Below are positions 26,774 through 35,537 of a stretch of 64,000 nt of DNA, one piece after another (within the stretch, counting starts at the first letter, position 1; each line of letters begins with the position of its first letter). The notes under the pieces are model-generated. The model did not search any database. It was not told where the DNA came from and was given only the letters and a program-made list of their open reading frames with translations. The DNA comes from Nocardia sp. CNY236 (GTDB taxonomy: Bacteria > Actinomycetota > Actinomycetes > Mycobacteriales > Mycobacteriaceae): contig NZ_KI519394.1 of NCBI RefSeq assembly GCF_000482385.1, forward strand, positions 167,972 to 231,971, read 5' to 3'. A program made the position numbers and the translations under genes.

Positions 26774-27724
26774 ATGAGGCACGTGGTGGCACTCGCTCTG
26801 GACGGTGTCATGACCTTCGACCTGGCCTGTGCCGTGCAAGCGTTTCGGCACGGGCCAGGCCGCAACGGCGAGCCGAGCGGGTTCGAGATGCGTACGTGTG
26901 GGGTACGGCCGGGACCGGTGTGGACGCCGAACGGTTTCGATTTGCAGGTGGAATACGGAATCGAAGCGCTCACCGAGGCAGACATCGTCGTCGTGCCCGG
27001 GACCGGTATTCCGACCTTGCCTGTTCCACCGCAAGCCTCGGCCGCGTTGCAGGCCGCGGCGGACCGCGGAGCGACCATCGTGAGTATCTGTATCGGTGCG
27101 TTCATCCTCGCCGAGGCCGGTCTGCTGGACGGGCGTCCGGCAACGACGCACTGGGCCTACTGCGACGAGTTCGCCGCACGGTACCCGGCAGTGAAACTGG
27201 ACCCGACGGCACTGTACGTGGACGACGGTGACGTGCTCACCTCGGCGGGGTTGTCGGCCGGCCTCGATCTGTGCCTGCACCTCGTCCGTCGCGAGCTGGG
27301 TGCGCGGGCGGCGGCGGAATTGGCCCGGTGGAACGTGACCGCGCCACACCGCGAGGGCGGCCAAGCCCAGTACATCCCGGATCATTCCAGCGCACACGAG
27401 GTCGCCAGCGGTCTCGCCGCCACGCTGGCCTGGGCTATCGCCGAACCCGAGGCAGCGGTGGATGTTTCGGCACTGGCGGCGCACGCGCTCATGAGCGAGC
27501 GTACGTTCATTCGGCGGTTCAAGGCCGAGGTGGGTATCACCCCACGGCGCTGGCTGGATGCCCAACGCACCACCCGTGCCCGTGAGCTACTGGAAACCAC
27601 ACAGTTGCCGGTCGAGGTCGTCGCGGCACGATCCGGATTCGGCAGCGTCACCGCGCTGCGAGTGCACCTGCGCGCGACGACCGGGACCACTCCCGCGGCC
27701 TATCGCCGATCATTGGGGCGGTGA
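26774..27724 (+). CDS. GlxA-type AraC-family regulator (DJ-1/PfpI plus AraC domains)
   Basis: A 316-residue protein. The N-terminal DJ-1/PfpI-like domain (residues ~1-180) has the Cys elbow VSICIGAFILAEAGLL and LDGRPATTHW. The C-terminal AraC domain (residues ~225-315) holds two HTHs, with HALMSERTFIRRFKAEVG and ARSGFGSVTALRVHL. This is the GlxA/FtrA group of activators. ATG 26774 begins the conserved domain but has no ribosome-binding site. The gene stands alone; the target is not apparent. Confidence 0.88.
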   Translation: MRHVVALALDGVMTFDLACAVQAFRHGPGRNGEPSGFEMRTCGVRPGPVWTPNGFDLQVEYGIEALTEADIVVVPGTGIPTLPVPPQASAALQAAADRGATIVSICIGAFILAEAGLLDGRPATTHWAYCDEFAARYPAVKLDPTALYVDDGDVLTSAGLSAGLDLCLHLVRRELGARAAAELARWNVTAPHREGGQAQYIPDHSSAHEVASGLAATLAWAIAEPEAAVDVSALAAHALMSERTFIRRFKAEVGITPRRWLDAQRTTRARELLETTQLPVEVVAARSGFGSVTALRVHLRATTGTTPAAYRRSLGR

Positions 27725-28033
27725 CACTCGCGTCGTCACCGCCCGAGTATTTTCGGAGCCACACCGATGAATTCGGAGTGCATCGGGAAAAGTCCGATAT
27801 CCAGCCCGATATGTCCGCCCCATCCGCGTCGGATATCGGCACATACCACTGTGTTGTGTGCAGGTGATGACCTTTCATCGAACTATGAACTATGATCGGC
27901 GTAACCTTCATTCGAACATCTCGAATCCGACTGCTGACCGATTTTCGATCGACTGAACGACTCCCCTTCGATATCGCACTCCGCGAATGTTCGCGGTGTC
28001 CGTCGAGATCGACGCGCGAGAGGTGGTTGGAAC
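27725..28033. other. Intergenic region
   Basis: 309 bases. The only structure seen is a 9-base inverted repeat (CCGATATCC at 27794, its complement at 27831) that could form a weak hairpin after the AraC-type gene. The right end supplies the ribosome-binding site of the next small gene. Confidence 0.45.
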
Positions 28034-28228
28034 ATGGCCGATCCGAATACCGAGGCGTCTACCGACCTCGAATTCGTGGCCGCGACGGTGAGCACGCCGC
28101 TCCAACGGGCCGCCGGGCGGCTGCGGGCGGTGCTGCCGCCGGGGTGGCGCGTCGAGATCGTCGACGCGCCCGAGCGACGCTACGGCCGGCGCGAGCCGAT
28201 CCTGCGAGCCGTCATGCCCACCGACTGA
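28034..28228 (+). CDS. Small hypothetical protein
   Basis: A 64-residue acidic-then-basic protein with no recognised family. GAGAGGTGG lies 7 bases before the ATG. A helical stretch (PLQRAAGRLRAVLPPGWRVEI) leads into an Arg-rich segment. The stop codon TGA directly abuts the opposing aldehyde dehydrogenase stop, forming TGATCA across the junction. I do not recognise a function. Confidence 0.55.
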   Translation: MADPNTEASTDLEFVAATVSTPLQRAAGRLRAVLPPGWRVEIVDAPERRYGRREPILRAVMPTD

Positions 28229-29674
28229 TCATTCTGTCCAACCGAGTGGCATGAGCAGCGACTTCTGCTCGCAGAAGGAATCGAGCCCCTCGGGACCGTT
28301 CTCCCGGCCGATCCCGGACGACTTGTACCCGCCGAACGGCGCAGTGGGATCGAACGCGTACCAATTGATCGCGTAGGTGCCCGTCCGCACCCGCGCCGCG
28401 ATGTCGGCGCCGTGCTCGACGTCGGTGGTCCACACCGAACCCGCGAGACCGTACACCGAGTCGTTGGCGATGGCGACCGCGTCGTCCTCGGTCTGGTAGG
28501 GGATGACCGAAAGCACCGGACCGAAGATCTCCTCCTGCGCGATGGTCGACTTGTTGTCGACATCTGCGAAGATCGTCGGCTCGACGAACCAGCCCCGGTC
28601 CAGGCCCGCCGGCCTGCCGCCACCCAGCGCCAGCCGCGCGCCTTCGGCCTTGCCCTTGGCGATATATCCTTCGACCCGGTCGCGTTGGCGTTCGGAAATC
28701 AGCGGCCCCAACTGCACACTGGGGTCGTTCGGGTCGCCGACCGTCATCGTTGTCACATGCTCGACGAGCGCATCGAGAACTTCGTCGTAACGACTGCGGG
28801 GCACGAGAATGCGCGTCTGCGCGACACAACCCTGTCCACTGTTCATCAGTCCCGAGAACGCCAGCATCCCGACACTCGCCGCCACGTCCACATCGGGCAA
28901 CACGATGGCCGCGGATTTCCCGCCCAGTTCGAGCGAGACGCTCTTGAGTTGGCCGGTGGCCAGCGCACCGATCCGCTTGCCGACCGCGGTGCTCCCGGTA
29001 AAGGTCAGCTTGTCGACCCCGGGGTGCCCGACGAGGTACTCCGCCGCGTCGGGCTCGGCGGGCAGCACCGAAAGCACGCCTTCGGGCAGGCCGGCCTCGA
29101 CGAAGATGTCCGCGAGCATATTGGCGGTGATCGGCGTGAGCGGGGCGGGCTTCAACACCACCGAGCAGCCGGCGAGCAGAGCAGGCGCAAGCTTGTTGGC
29201 CGCGAGAAACAGCGGGACGTTCCACGCGGTGATCGCCGCGACGACGCCACGCGGCTCCCGGGTGACTCGGCTGGTGCCGAACCCGCCGACCCGGGTCTCC
29301 CGCCACGGGAACGACTCGGCCAGGGCCGCGTAGGAATCCAGCGCGGCGACCGCAGGGATTTGGTTGAGTGTCATGGCGGTCGTCTGCGGAGCGCCGACCT
29401 CGGCCGTCAACGCGGCGATCAGGTCGGCGGAGCGCTGCTCCATCAAGCGAGCAGCGCGGGTGAGCACCTCGGCACGCTCACGCGGCGGTGTAGCCGGCCA
29501 CGGGCCGTGATCGAAAGCATGCCTGGCCGCGGTGACCGCGGCGTCCACATCGGCACGGCTCACCGCGGGGACGCTGCCCACCGGCTCGACCGTGAACGGT
29601 GAGAGGACCGGGACGCGCTCGGCGGTGGCTGGCGCGGTCCAGCGGCCGCCGATGAACAAGCTGTCGTAGAACAT
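28229..29674 (-). CDS. Aldehyde dehydrogenase (Rv0223c-like)
   Basis: A 481-residue NAD(P)-dependent aldehyde dehydrogenase. It has AITAWNVPLFLAANKLAPAL near residue 147, the cofactor loop LTFTGSTAVGKRIG near residue 223 and the catalytic Glu in VSLELGGKSAAI. The catalytic Cys is in MNSGQGCVAQTRILV near residue 283. The C-terminus carries FGGYKSSGIGREN. Next to the Rv0224c-like methyltransferase the order matches Rv0223c of M. tuberculosis. The aldehyde substrate is unknown. A GTTACAG inverted repeat lies just upstream of the start and may be an operator. Confidence 0.9.
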   Translation of the reverse strand: MFYDSLFIGGRWTAPATAERVPVLSPFTVEPVGSVPAVSRADVDAAVTAARHAFDHGPWPATPPRERAEVLTRAARLMEQRSADLIAALTAEVGAPQTTAMTLNQIPAVAALDSYAALAESFPWRETRVGGFGTSRVTREPRGVVAAITAWNVPLFLAANKLAPALLAGCSVVLKPAPLTPITANMLADIFVEAGLPEGVLSVLPAEPDAAEYLVGHPGVDKLTFTGSTAVGKRIGALATGQLKSVSLELGGKSAAIVLPDVDVAASVGMLAFSGLMNSGQGCVAQTRILVPRSRYDEVLDALVEHVTTMTVGDPNDPSVQLGPLISERQRDRVEGYIAKGKAEGARLALGGGRPAGLDRGWFVEPTIFADVDNKSTIAQEEIFGPVLSVIPYQTEDDAVAIANDSVYGLAGSVWTTDVEHGADIAARVRTGTYAINWYAFDPTAPFGGYKSSGIGRENGPEGLDSFCEQKSLLMPLGWTE

Positions 29675-29682
29675 GAGAACAC

Positions 29683-29713
29683 GTTACAGTTTTGCGCCAC
29701 ATTTGTCTGTAAC
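29683..29713. promoter_or_regulatory. Inverted repeat in the aldehyde dehydrogenase promoter
   Basis: GTTACAG and CTGTAAC are 17 bases apart, starting 9 bases upstream of the start codon. The left side overlaps GAACACGTTACA, which resembles half of a KstR-like AAC-NN-GTT motif. The regulator is unknown. Confidence 0.4.
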
Positions 29714-29883
29714 TCGTTCCAGTTCCACCCATGGGATCCACTACCGTCGGTGTGAATCCCGACCTCTCGGTACGGTTTTCGTCGAACGCACTATTGCGTT
29801 CTCTTGCCGAAAAGGGGATGCTGGAGCAGCATATCTGCGCGCTCCATTCCCGAACCGATTCCGCAAACTGGGGAGTCCGAGTC

Positions 29884-30186
29884 ATGGCGGTGCAAGTAAT
29901 CGACCGGTCGCTGATGACCAGCGATCGGACCGAGCATCAGGCGAAGTGTGTCGGCAGTGGCGGGTGGGTGGTGTCGTTCCTACCCGGCCGCACCTTGACC
30001 ATCGAACAGGCTACCGCGGCCATTCAGGCCGCCGAGGCGGTCGCGGCGGTCGGAGCACTGGCCGACTTGGTCGGGCTGACCACACTGGAGACCGTGGGGC
30101 TGGCGATACGAGAATCGCCGTGGAGCGAGCCGGTGCATGCACCGTGCGGAAAGCGGCACTGGCGCCGCGGGTGGCTGGAGCCCTAG
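29884..30186 (+). CDS. Small hypothetical protein
   Basis: A 100-residue protein (MAVQVIDRSL start). GGGGAG lies 7 bases upstream of ATG 29884, while the longer frame from 29731 lacks this. The middle has GGWVVSFLPGRTLTIEQATAA followed by an Ala-rich helix and a basic, Trp-containing tail. It looks like a soluble two-part fold and I recall similar small proteins from Nocardia, without a known function. Its end overlaps the opposing methyltransferase by 4 bases. Confidence 0.55.
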   Translation: MAVQVIDRSLMTSDRTEHQAKCVGSGGWVVSFLPGRTLTIEQATAAIQAAEAVAAVGALADLVGLTTLETVGLAIRESPWSEPVHAPCGKRHWRRGWLEP

Positions 30187-30977
30187 CGCGACTCACGCTT
30201 GGCGGCCACGACAACCAGGTTGCTCACGAGTACCTCGCGCACCACCGGCAGCCGTACCAGCCACCACGCCCAGCGCGGGTGGTAACGCGGGAAGACCGCG
30301 GCCACCTCGGCCGGAGTACCTGCCGCCCAGCGCAACCCGTCCACAGCACGCACCGCGAACAGCGACCTGCCGAACCGGTTCTTCGGTTCCCGCCCGTGCT
30401 TGCGACGAAAACGGCGTGCGGCATACTCCCCGCCGAAGTAGTGCCATGGTCCGGTCTCGTGCCCACCGAACGGTCCGTGCCACACCGTGTACGACAGCAC
30501 GATCAACCCACCCGGCCTGGTCACCCGCACCATCTCATCTGCCATGACCCACGGTTTGCCGACATGTTCGGCAACGTTCGAGGAGAAGCAGATGTCGACC
30601 GCATCGTCGCGGAACGGAAGGGACATCCCGGACCCGCGCACCGCCCCCGCCACCATACGTCCTGCCGCGTGCATCTCCACGGAGTCCGGTTCCACCGGTA
30701 TGTAGCGCGCCCCGGTCCGGACGAACTCGTCGGCGAAGTACCCCGGCCCACCGCCGACATCGAGAATCGTCGCGCCGTGCAACGACCGGCCGGTCAGGTC
30801 TGCATAGAAGTCGGCGATCATCGCCGCGCTGTCGGCCGCCAGGCCCCCGTAGAACAGTGCAGGATCGGTTTGCTCGAACCGGAAACTACCGAGCAGACGC
30901 AAGGAGCGGCGCAGCGTAGCCCGACGCGCGAAGCGGGGCGAGCCCCCGCGCGCGGGCGTGGTTTCGACGTCGAGCAC
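30183..30977 (-). CDS. SAM-dependent methyltransferase (Rv0224c-like)
   Basis: A 264-residue class I methyltransferase. The SAM-binding motif TILDVGGGPGYFADEF lies near residue 70 and the acidic post-II loop is YIPVEPDSVEMHAAG. DDAVDICFSSNVAEHVGKPW is the typical motif IV region. It resembles my recollection of mycobacterial Rv0224c closely, including ARRATLRRSLRLL near the start and YHPRWAWWLVRLPVVREFL-type residues near the end. The start is GTG 30977. The neighbouring divergent glycosyltransferase suggests a glycan or glycolipid acceptor. Confidence 0.9.
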   Translation of the reverse strand: MLDVETTPARGGSPRFARRATLRRSLRLLGSFRFEQTDPALFYGGLAADSAAMIADFYADLTGRSLHGATILDVGGGPGYFADEFVRTGARYIPVEPDSVEMHAAGRMVAGAVRGSGMSLPFRDDAVDICFSSNVAEHVGKPWVMADEMVRVTRPGGLIVLSYTVWHGPFGGHETGPWHYFGGEYAARRFRRKHGREPKNRFGRSLFAVRAVDGLRWAAGTPAEVAAVFPRYHPRWAWWLVRLPVVREVLVSNLVVVAAKRESR

Positions 30978-31084
30978 GGCGCCGAGTCTGGCACAACCAC
31001 GAAGCTCACCGTGCCGGGCGGGTGTTCGAGTTAGGGTGTACCGCGGTATTCGACCGATGCCTTACCGACCGAAAGAGCTCCACC

Positions 31085-32257
31085 GTGCGCGAAGTTCTCC
31101 TCCTGTGCTGGCGCGACACCGGGCACCCGCAAGGCGGAGGAAGCGAGCGCTATCTCGAACAGGTCGGCGCGCGGCTCGCGGCACGCGGGATCAAGGTGAC
31201 GCTGCGCACCGCCCGTTATCCAGGATCGCCCCGGCGTGAACGCATCGATGGCGTCGACCTCGATCGGGCAGGCGGGCGCTTCACCGTGTATCCGCGGGCC
31301 CTCGGCGCCCTGCTGCTCGGTCGGATCGGCCTCGGTTCCTTGCGCGGTGTGCACCCGGACGCGGTCATCGACACCCAGAACGGCATCCCATTCTTCGCGA
31401 CCACCGTCACCAGCGCGGCATCGGTGGTGCTCGTACACCACGGACATCGTGAACAATGGCCGGTCGCCGGCAAACTGGTCGGCCGGGTCGGTTGGTGGAT
31501 CGAATCCTGGCTCTCCCCCCGCGTCCATCGGCACAATCAGTATCTGACCGTCTCGCTGCCCTCGGCCGAAGAATTGGCAGCCCTCGGTGTCGATCCGGCA
31601 CGGATCGCCGTGGTGCGCAATGGAGCAGAACCTGTTCCAGTCGACGCCCCGACCGGCGCCGCCGAAACCCGGGCCGAGGCGCCCACGGTCGTGGTGCTGT
31701 CCCGACTGGTGCCGCACAAGCAGATCGAGGATGCGCTGGAGGTGGTCGCACGGTTGCACGACCGCCTGCCGAACCTGCGCCTCGAGGTGATCGGCGATGG
31801 CTGGTGGGCTGCAAAACTGCGTGACCACGCGCGCGAGCTCGGCATCGCCGACGCCGTCACCTTCCACGGCCACGTGGACGAGCGCCGCAAACACGAACTG
31901 CTGGCCCGCGCATGGGTGCACGTACTGCCCTCCCGCAAAGAGGGCTGGGGACTGGCGGTGATCGAGGCCGCGCAGCACGGGGTACCCACTGTCGGCTATC
32001 GGAGCTCACGCGGGCTCACCGATTCCATTGTCGACGGCGCCACCGGCCTTTTGGTGGACGATGTCGCTCACCTGTCCGACGCCGTGGGCGAGCTACTCGA
32101 CGATCCGGTGGGCCGCACCGTCATGGGAGAGAAGGCGCGCGCCCGTGCGCGCGAATTCTCCTGGGAACAAACCGGAAACGGCGTCTACGAGGTGCTGGCC
32201 GCCGCTGCCCGGGGCGAGCACCTCCCGGGCTTGATCGCACCGCGGTCGATCGACTGA
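31085..32257 (+). CDS. GT4-family glycosyltransferase (Rv0225-like)
   Basis: A 390-residue GT-B fold enzyme. The N-domain opens REVLLLCWRDTGHPQGGGSE with the Gly-rich acceptor loop. The C-domain has VVVLSRLVPHKQIEDALEV (residues ~205-225) and the nucleotide-sugar motif PSRKEGWGLAVIEAAQHGVPT near residue 280. GTG 31085 follows GAAAGAG and gives the natural start; the frame upstream lacks coding character. It is the expected neighbour of the Rv0224c-like gene. Donor and acceptor are unknown, but the context is arabinan/lipoglycan synthesis. Confidence 0.9.
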   Translation: MREVLLLCWRDTGHPQGGGSERYLEQVGARLAARGIKVTLRTARYPGSPRRERIDGVDLDRAGGRFTVYPRALGALLLGRIGLGSLRGVHPDAVIDTQNGIPFFATTVTSAASVVLVHHGHREQWPVAGKLVGRVGWWIESWLSPRVHRHNQYLTVSLPSAEELAALGVDPARIAVVRNGAEPVPVDAPTGAAETRAEAPTVVVLSRLVPHKQIEDALEVVARLHDRLPNLRLEVIGDGWWAAKLRDHARELGIADAVTFHGHVDERRKHELLARAWVHVLPSRKEGWGLAVIEAAQHGVPTVGYRSSRGLTDSIVDGATGLLVDDVAHLSDAVGELLDDPVGRTVMGEKARARAREFSWEQTGNGVYEVLAAAARGEHLPGLIAPRSID

Positions 32258-32308
32258 CCCCAGCGCGGTGGTCTCGTACACGCGACACCGCCCGGCGTCG
32301 CGCTGTCT

Positions 32309-34087
32309 TCACCGTGACCGCCCGAACCGAGACCGTACACGTGTGCCGAGCACGAGGCATGGACCGGTGAGCAGGGCCACCGCCCACACGATGTGCGCCG
32401 CCCAGACCAATGCGCGGTGCGTCGATGCAGACCCGTGCCATTCGATCGGACCCGGAACGCGATACAGCGCGAAATCGGTGTCCTGGTAGACCAACTCGAG
32501 TCGAGCCAGACTTCCAGCCGAATCGCCGAGTGGGCCCGGAGTGGTTCGTTCGACCAATACCCAGCCGACACCGAGATCGGCCAACCGCGTGGCCGAAGCA
32601 CCGCGGTGTAGCAGATCTTCCACCTCTCGGGCGCGAGCGCCCTCACCGGCCACCCTCGACCCACGCACCGGCAGTTCGCCTGTCTGCAGAACGTCGTTGG
32701 GCAGCATCCGCGGCGCCGGGTCCAGCACCGGAACCGCTCCGCTGTAGTGGAATACGCGAAACATGCCCCCCGGCAGCACCGCGACGTCGCCGCCACTGGT
32801 CATCCGTTCGGCGACCCGCTGCCACCCATCCGGATAGTGCACCGCTCGGACAGCTCCGCTCACACCCCACGCCAGATCGTAGAGCGGCAGGATCAGCACA
32901 GCGGCGAAGACGGCAGCGACCGTGGATATCGCCGCCTGCCGCGGCGCATCGCGCCGACCGCCGGTCCCGGTCGACAACCGACGCGCCAGCACCACGCACC
33001 CGGTTGCGGCGCACATGGCGTAGGCCGGCATGGCCAGAGCAACGAACTTCTGGGTGTCGCGCAGGAGACCGGCGCCCGGTACACGGGTCACCAATTGCTC
33101 CAGCAAAGTCGTGCCCCACGGGGTCGCACCGAGCGCGGGAAACGCGATCGCGATCGCCGCGAGGAGCAGCAGCACTCGCCGAACACGGCGATCGTCGGAG
33201 TCGGCGCCCCCGACAGCGAAGGCCCGGACACCCAGCGCGACGATCGCCAGCAATGCACAGGTTCCGATCACGGCGAGCGGCGTGGTGCGCGAATACGGCA
33301 CCGCCTCCGCATTCCAGATACCGCCGAGGCCCGCGACGGCACCCAGGGTGCCGAGACCGGGTTCGGCGCGGGCAGCGAACGCCGCGACCCCCGCGGGGTC
33401 CGAGGGCTCGCTGCCAGCGCCCGACAGCATGGTCGCGGCCAGCCACGGCGCCGACGTCGCGAGCCAGAGGGCCAGCGTCGCGAGCAGGTGTCGGCGACGA
33501 GCGAGTGCCAGCGCGGTGCTCCCGGCCAACAACGCCCCGGTCGGCGTGAGGCCCGCCCCGGCGAGCGCGGCCGACAGCGCAGCCCAGGCCGACACCGTTG
33601 CACCGGTCCGCTTCCCGAAGGGCACGACGGTCGATCGGAGTCGGTTGGCGGCCAGCACCGTCCACGGCAGCGCGCCATACCCGGCCAACAAGCTCCAGTG
33701 CCCCTGTAACAGCCGCTCGGCTACATACGGATTCCACAGCGCGACCGCGGCGGCGACCAGTTGCGCCCCGATCGGCGCCCGCAGAAATTCGCGGGCCAGG
33801 ACCGCCGCGCCGTAGGCCGCACCCCACAGCGCGAGCACCAGGATCGCCTTGACGACCAGTCCACCGTCCACGATCGTCGACAGCGCCGCGAGCGCAGCAT
33901 CCTGCGGTACCGCCCGCGGGGCGGCGTCGCCCAGTCCGAGCGCGGAATCGGTGGGATAGCTGCGCGGGGTACTCACCGCGTCCCGCACCAGCAGGTAGCC
34001 CGGCCGCAGCAGCGGCCCGGCCACCAGCAGCGCTCCCGCAGCGCTGGCTCCCGCAGTCACCACTCGCTCCCGGCCGCTCACGCTCAC
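32309..34087 (-). CDS. Polytopic membrane protein, GT-C-like (Rv0226c-like)
   Basis: A 592-residue protein with about a dozen membrane segments in the first ~430 residues and a soluble C-terminal part. The first loop contains YLLVRDAVSTPRSYPTDSAL, and GHWSLLAGYGALPWTVLAA is strongly conserved in this family. GT-C transferases usually carry an acidic residue in the first loop, here RDAVSTP. The enzymatic activity is not established. It converges on the glycosyltransferase and diverges from the flippase. GTG 34087 gives VSVSGRE; a second GTG two codons later is equally possible. Confidence 0.8.
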   Translation of the reverse strand: MSVSGRERVVTAGASAAGALLVAGPLLRPGYLLVRDAVSTPRSYPTDSALGLGDAAPRAVPQDAALAALSTIVDGGLVVKAILVLALWGAAYGAAVLAREFLRAPIGAQLVAAAVALWNPYVAERLLQGHWSLLAGYGALPWTVLAANRLRSTVVPFGKRTGATVSAWAALSAALAGAGLTPTGALLAGSTALALARRRHLLATLALWLATSAPWLAATMLSGAGSEPSDPAGVAAFAARAEPGLGTLGAVAGLGGIWNAEAVPYSRTTPLAVIGTCALLAIVALGVRAFAVGGADSDDRRVRRVLLLLAAIAIAFPALGATPWGTTLLEQLVTRVPGAGLLRDTQKFVALAMPAYAMCAATGCVVLARRLSTGTGGRRDAPRQAAISTVAAVFAAVLILPLYDLAWGVSGAVRAVHYPDGWQRVAERMTSGGDVAVLPGGMFRVFHYSGAVPVLDPAPRMLPNDVLQTGELPVRGSRVAGEGARAREVEDLLHRGASATRLADLGVGWVLVERTTPGPLGDSAGSLARLELVYQDTDFALYRVPGPIEWHGSASTHRALVWAAHIVWAVALLTGPCLVLGTRVRSRFGRSR

Positions 34088-34189
34088 GCCTGAGCACTGT
34101 ACGTTCCACTCACGTCGACGCCACAGTCACGGCGACCGGCAGTCGACCTCGGCGGGGCGCAGCGTCGGAGCACGCGGCGAGATGCGACG

Positions 34190-35434
34190 ATGAGCCGCGT
34201 GCCCGCTATCCGTCGGTTCCTGGTGATGGCGGACCTCACGTGGGTGTCCGGTGGGGCGATGACCGCCAACGTGACCGGATACCTGTTGCAAGTCCTGGCC
34301 GGTCGATGGTTGGGAGTTTCCGGCGGCTTCAGCGAGTTCGCAAGTCTGCTCGCGCTGCAGCTGCTGTGCGCGGTTCCCGCGCTGGCATTGCAGAACGTGG
34401 TGGCCAGGGATGTGGTTGGGGGCGCGGGCGTCGCGCAACTGCGCGGATTGCAGTGGCGCTGCGCGGCGGTCGTCGCCGTGGCGGCGGCGCTGGTGACGCC
34501 GCTGGTGGCCGGCATGCTACAGGTCGGTGTCGCCGCCGCGGCGGCAGCTCTGGCCGCCGCGCCCGCGCTGGTGCTCCTGGCTGGTGAGCAGGGAATTCTG
34601 CAGGGGAACAAACAGTTCCGCGCCTTGGGGGTGGTGCTGGGGACGGCGGGCATCGCCCGGGTCGGGCCCGCGTTGGTGATCCTGGCTCTGGGTGGCGGCG
34701 TGCCGCTCACGTTGCTGGCGGCGACGTGCGGGATCGTCGCAGCGGCGGTGTGCGCCCGGATGATCGCCGGTGAGCCGGCCACCCGAGCGCGCGGCGAACT
34801 CGACCGCGACGATGTCCCGGTCGCCCGCGTACGGCCGGTCCTCTGGGCCGCGCAGGTACAGGCGGCTCTGATGGCGCTGTCGTCGGCGGATCTCCTCGTG
34901 GTCCGGATCGTGCTCGAGGAAGCGGATGCCAGCCGCTACGCATTCGGCACCATTGCCACCAAGATCGCGTTCTGGCTGCCACAGGCCGTCGGCGTCGTGC
35001 TGTATCCGCGGATGGCGCAGCCGACGCAGTCGGCGAGCGCCATCCGCGTGGCGTTGGCGGTACTCAGCGGGATCGGCCTGACCGCGGTGCTCGGCGCAGC
35101 GCTGGCCGCTCCTTTGGCCCCACTGCTGGCCGGGCCGGGCTATGCCCCCGTCCAGGACCTGCTGTGGTTGTTCGCCCTACACGGTGCGGTGCTGGCGGTG
35201 TTGCAAGGCGCCGTACTCTCCGCGATCGCTATCGGCCGCACATCGCTCGCCGCGTTCGCCTGGCTGGGCTTGGCCGTCGAAATCGTGGCCATGGTGGTGC
35301 TGGCCCGCTCGATCCCCGCGGTGCTCGTGACGGCGGTATCGGTCGCGGCTTGCACAACTGTCGTGGTCGCCGCGGTCGTCGTGCGTGCCGCCGACACCAC
35401 AGCCGGTCCCGACCCGCTGCGTCCGGTGAGTTGA
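34190..35434 (+). CDS. Polysaccharide/oligosaccharide flippase-like membrane protein (MOP superfamily)
   Basis: A 414-residue protein with about 12 membrane helices, sharing the layout of Wzx/MATE-like lipid-linked oligosaccharide flippases. A conserved Asp lies in the first helix region (VMADLTWVSGGAMTANVTGYLL), and a central ASRYAFGTIATKIAFWLPQAVG segment resembles helix 7 of this family. It would move a lipid-linked glycan across the membrane. I do not recall a flippase at this position in M. tuberculosis, so it may be a Nocardia/Rhodococcus feature. ATG 34190 follows a weak GAGATG. Confidence 0.75.
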   Translation: MSRVPAIRRFLVMADLTWVSGGAMTANVTGYLLQVLAGRWLGVSGGFSEFASLLALQLLCAVPALALQNVVARDVVGGAGVAQLRGLQWRCAAVVAVAAALVTPLVAGMLQVGVAAAAAALAAAPALVLLAGEQGILQGNKQFRALGVVLGTAGIARVGPALVILALGGGVPLTLLAATCGIVAAAVCARMIAGEPATRARGELDRDDVPVARVRPVLWAAQVQAALMALSSADLLVVRIVLEEADASRYAFGTIATKIAFWLPQAVGVVLYPRMAQPTQSASAIRVALAVLSGIGLTAVLGAALAAPLAPLLAGPGYAPVQDLLWLFALHGAVLAVLQGAVLSAIAIGRTSLAAFAWLGLAVEIVAMVVLARSIPAVLVTAVSVAACTTVVVAAVVVRAADTTAGPDPLRPVS

Positions 35435-35467
35435 CCTCCGGTGGGTCGACCCCTGCCACCGTCACGC

Positions 35468-35519
35468 GAATTCGGCTCCCCCACCGGCGGGCAGGACAGC
35501 CGGTGGAGGAGCCGAATTC
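35468..35519. terminator. Strong bidirectional hairpin terminator
   Basis: Two 21-base arms pair at 20 of 21 positions, beginning GAATTCGGCTCC and ending GGAGCCGAATTC with a 10-base loop. It sits between the convergent flippase and DUF3068 genes. Confidence 0.85.
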
Positions 35520-35537
35520 ATCAGTGCGCGAAGTGGA

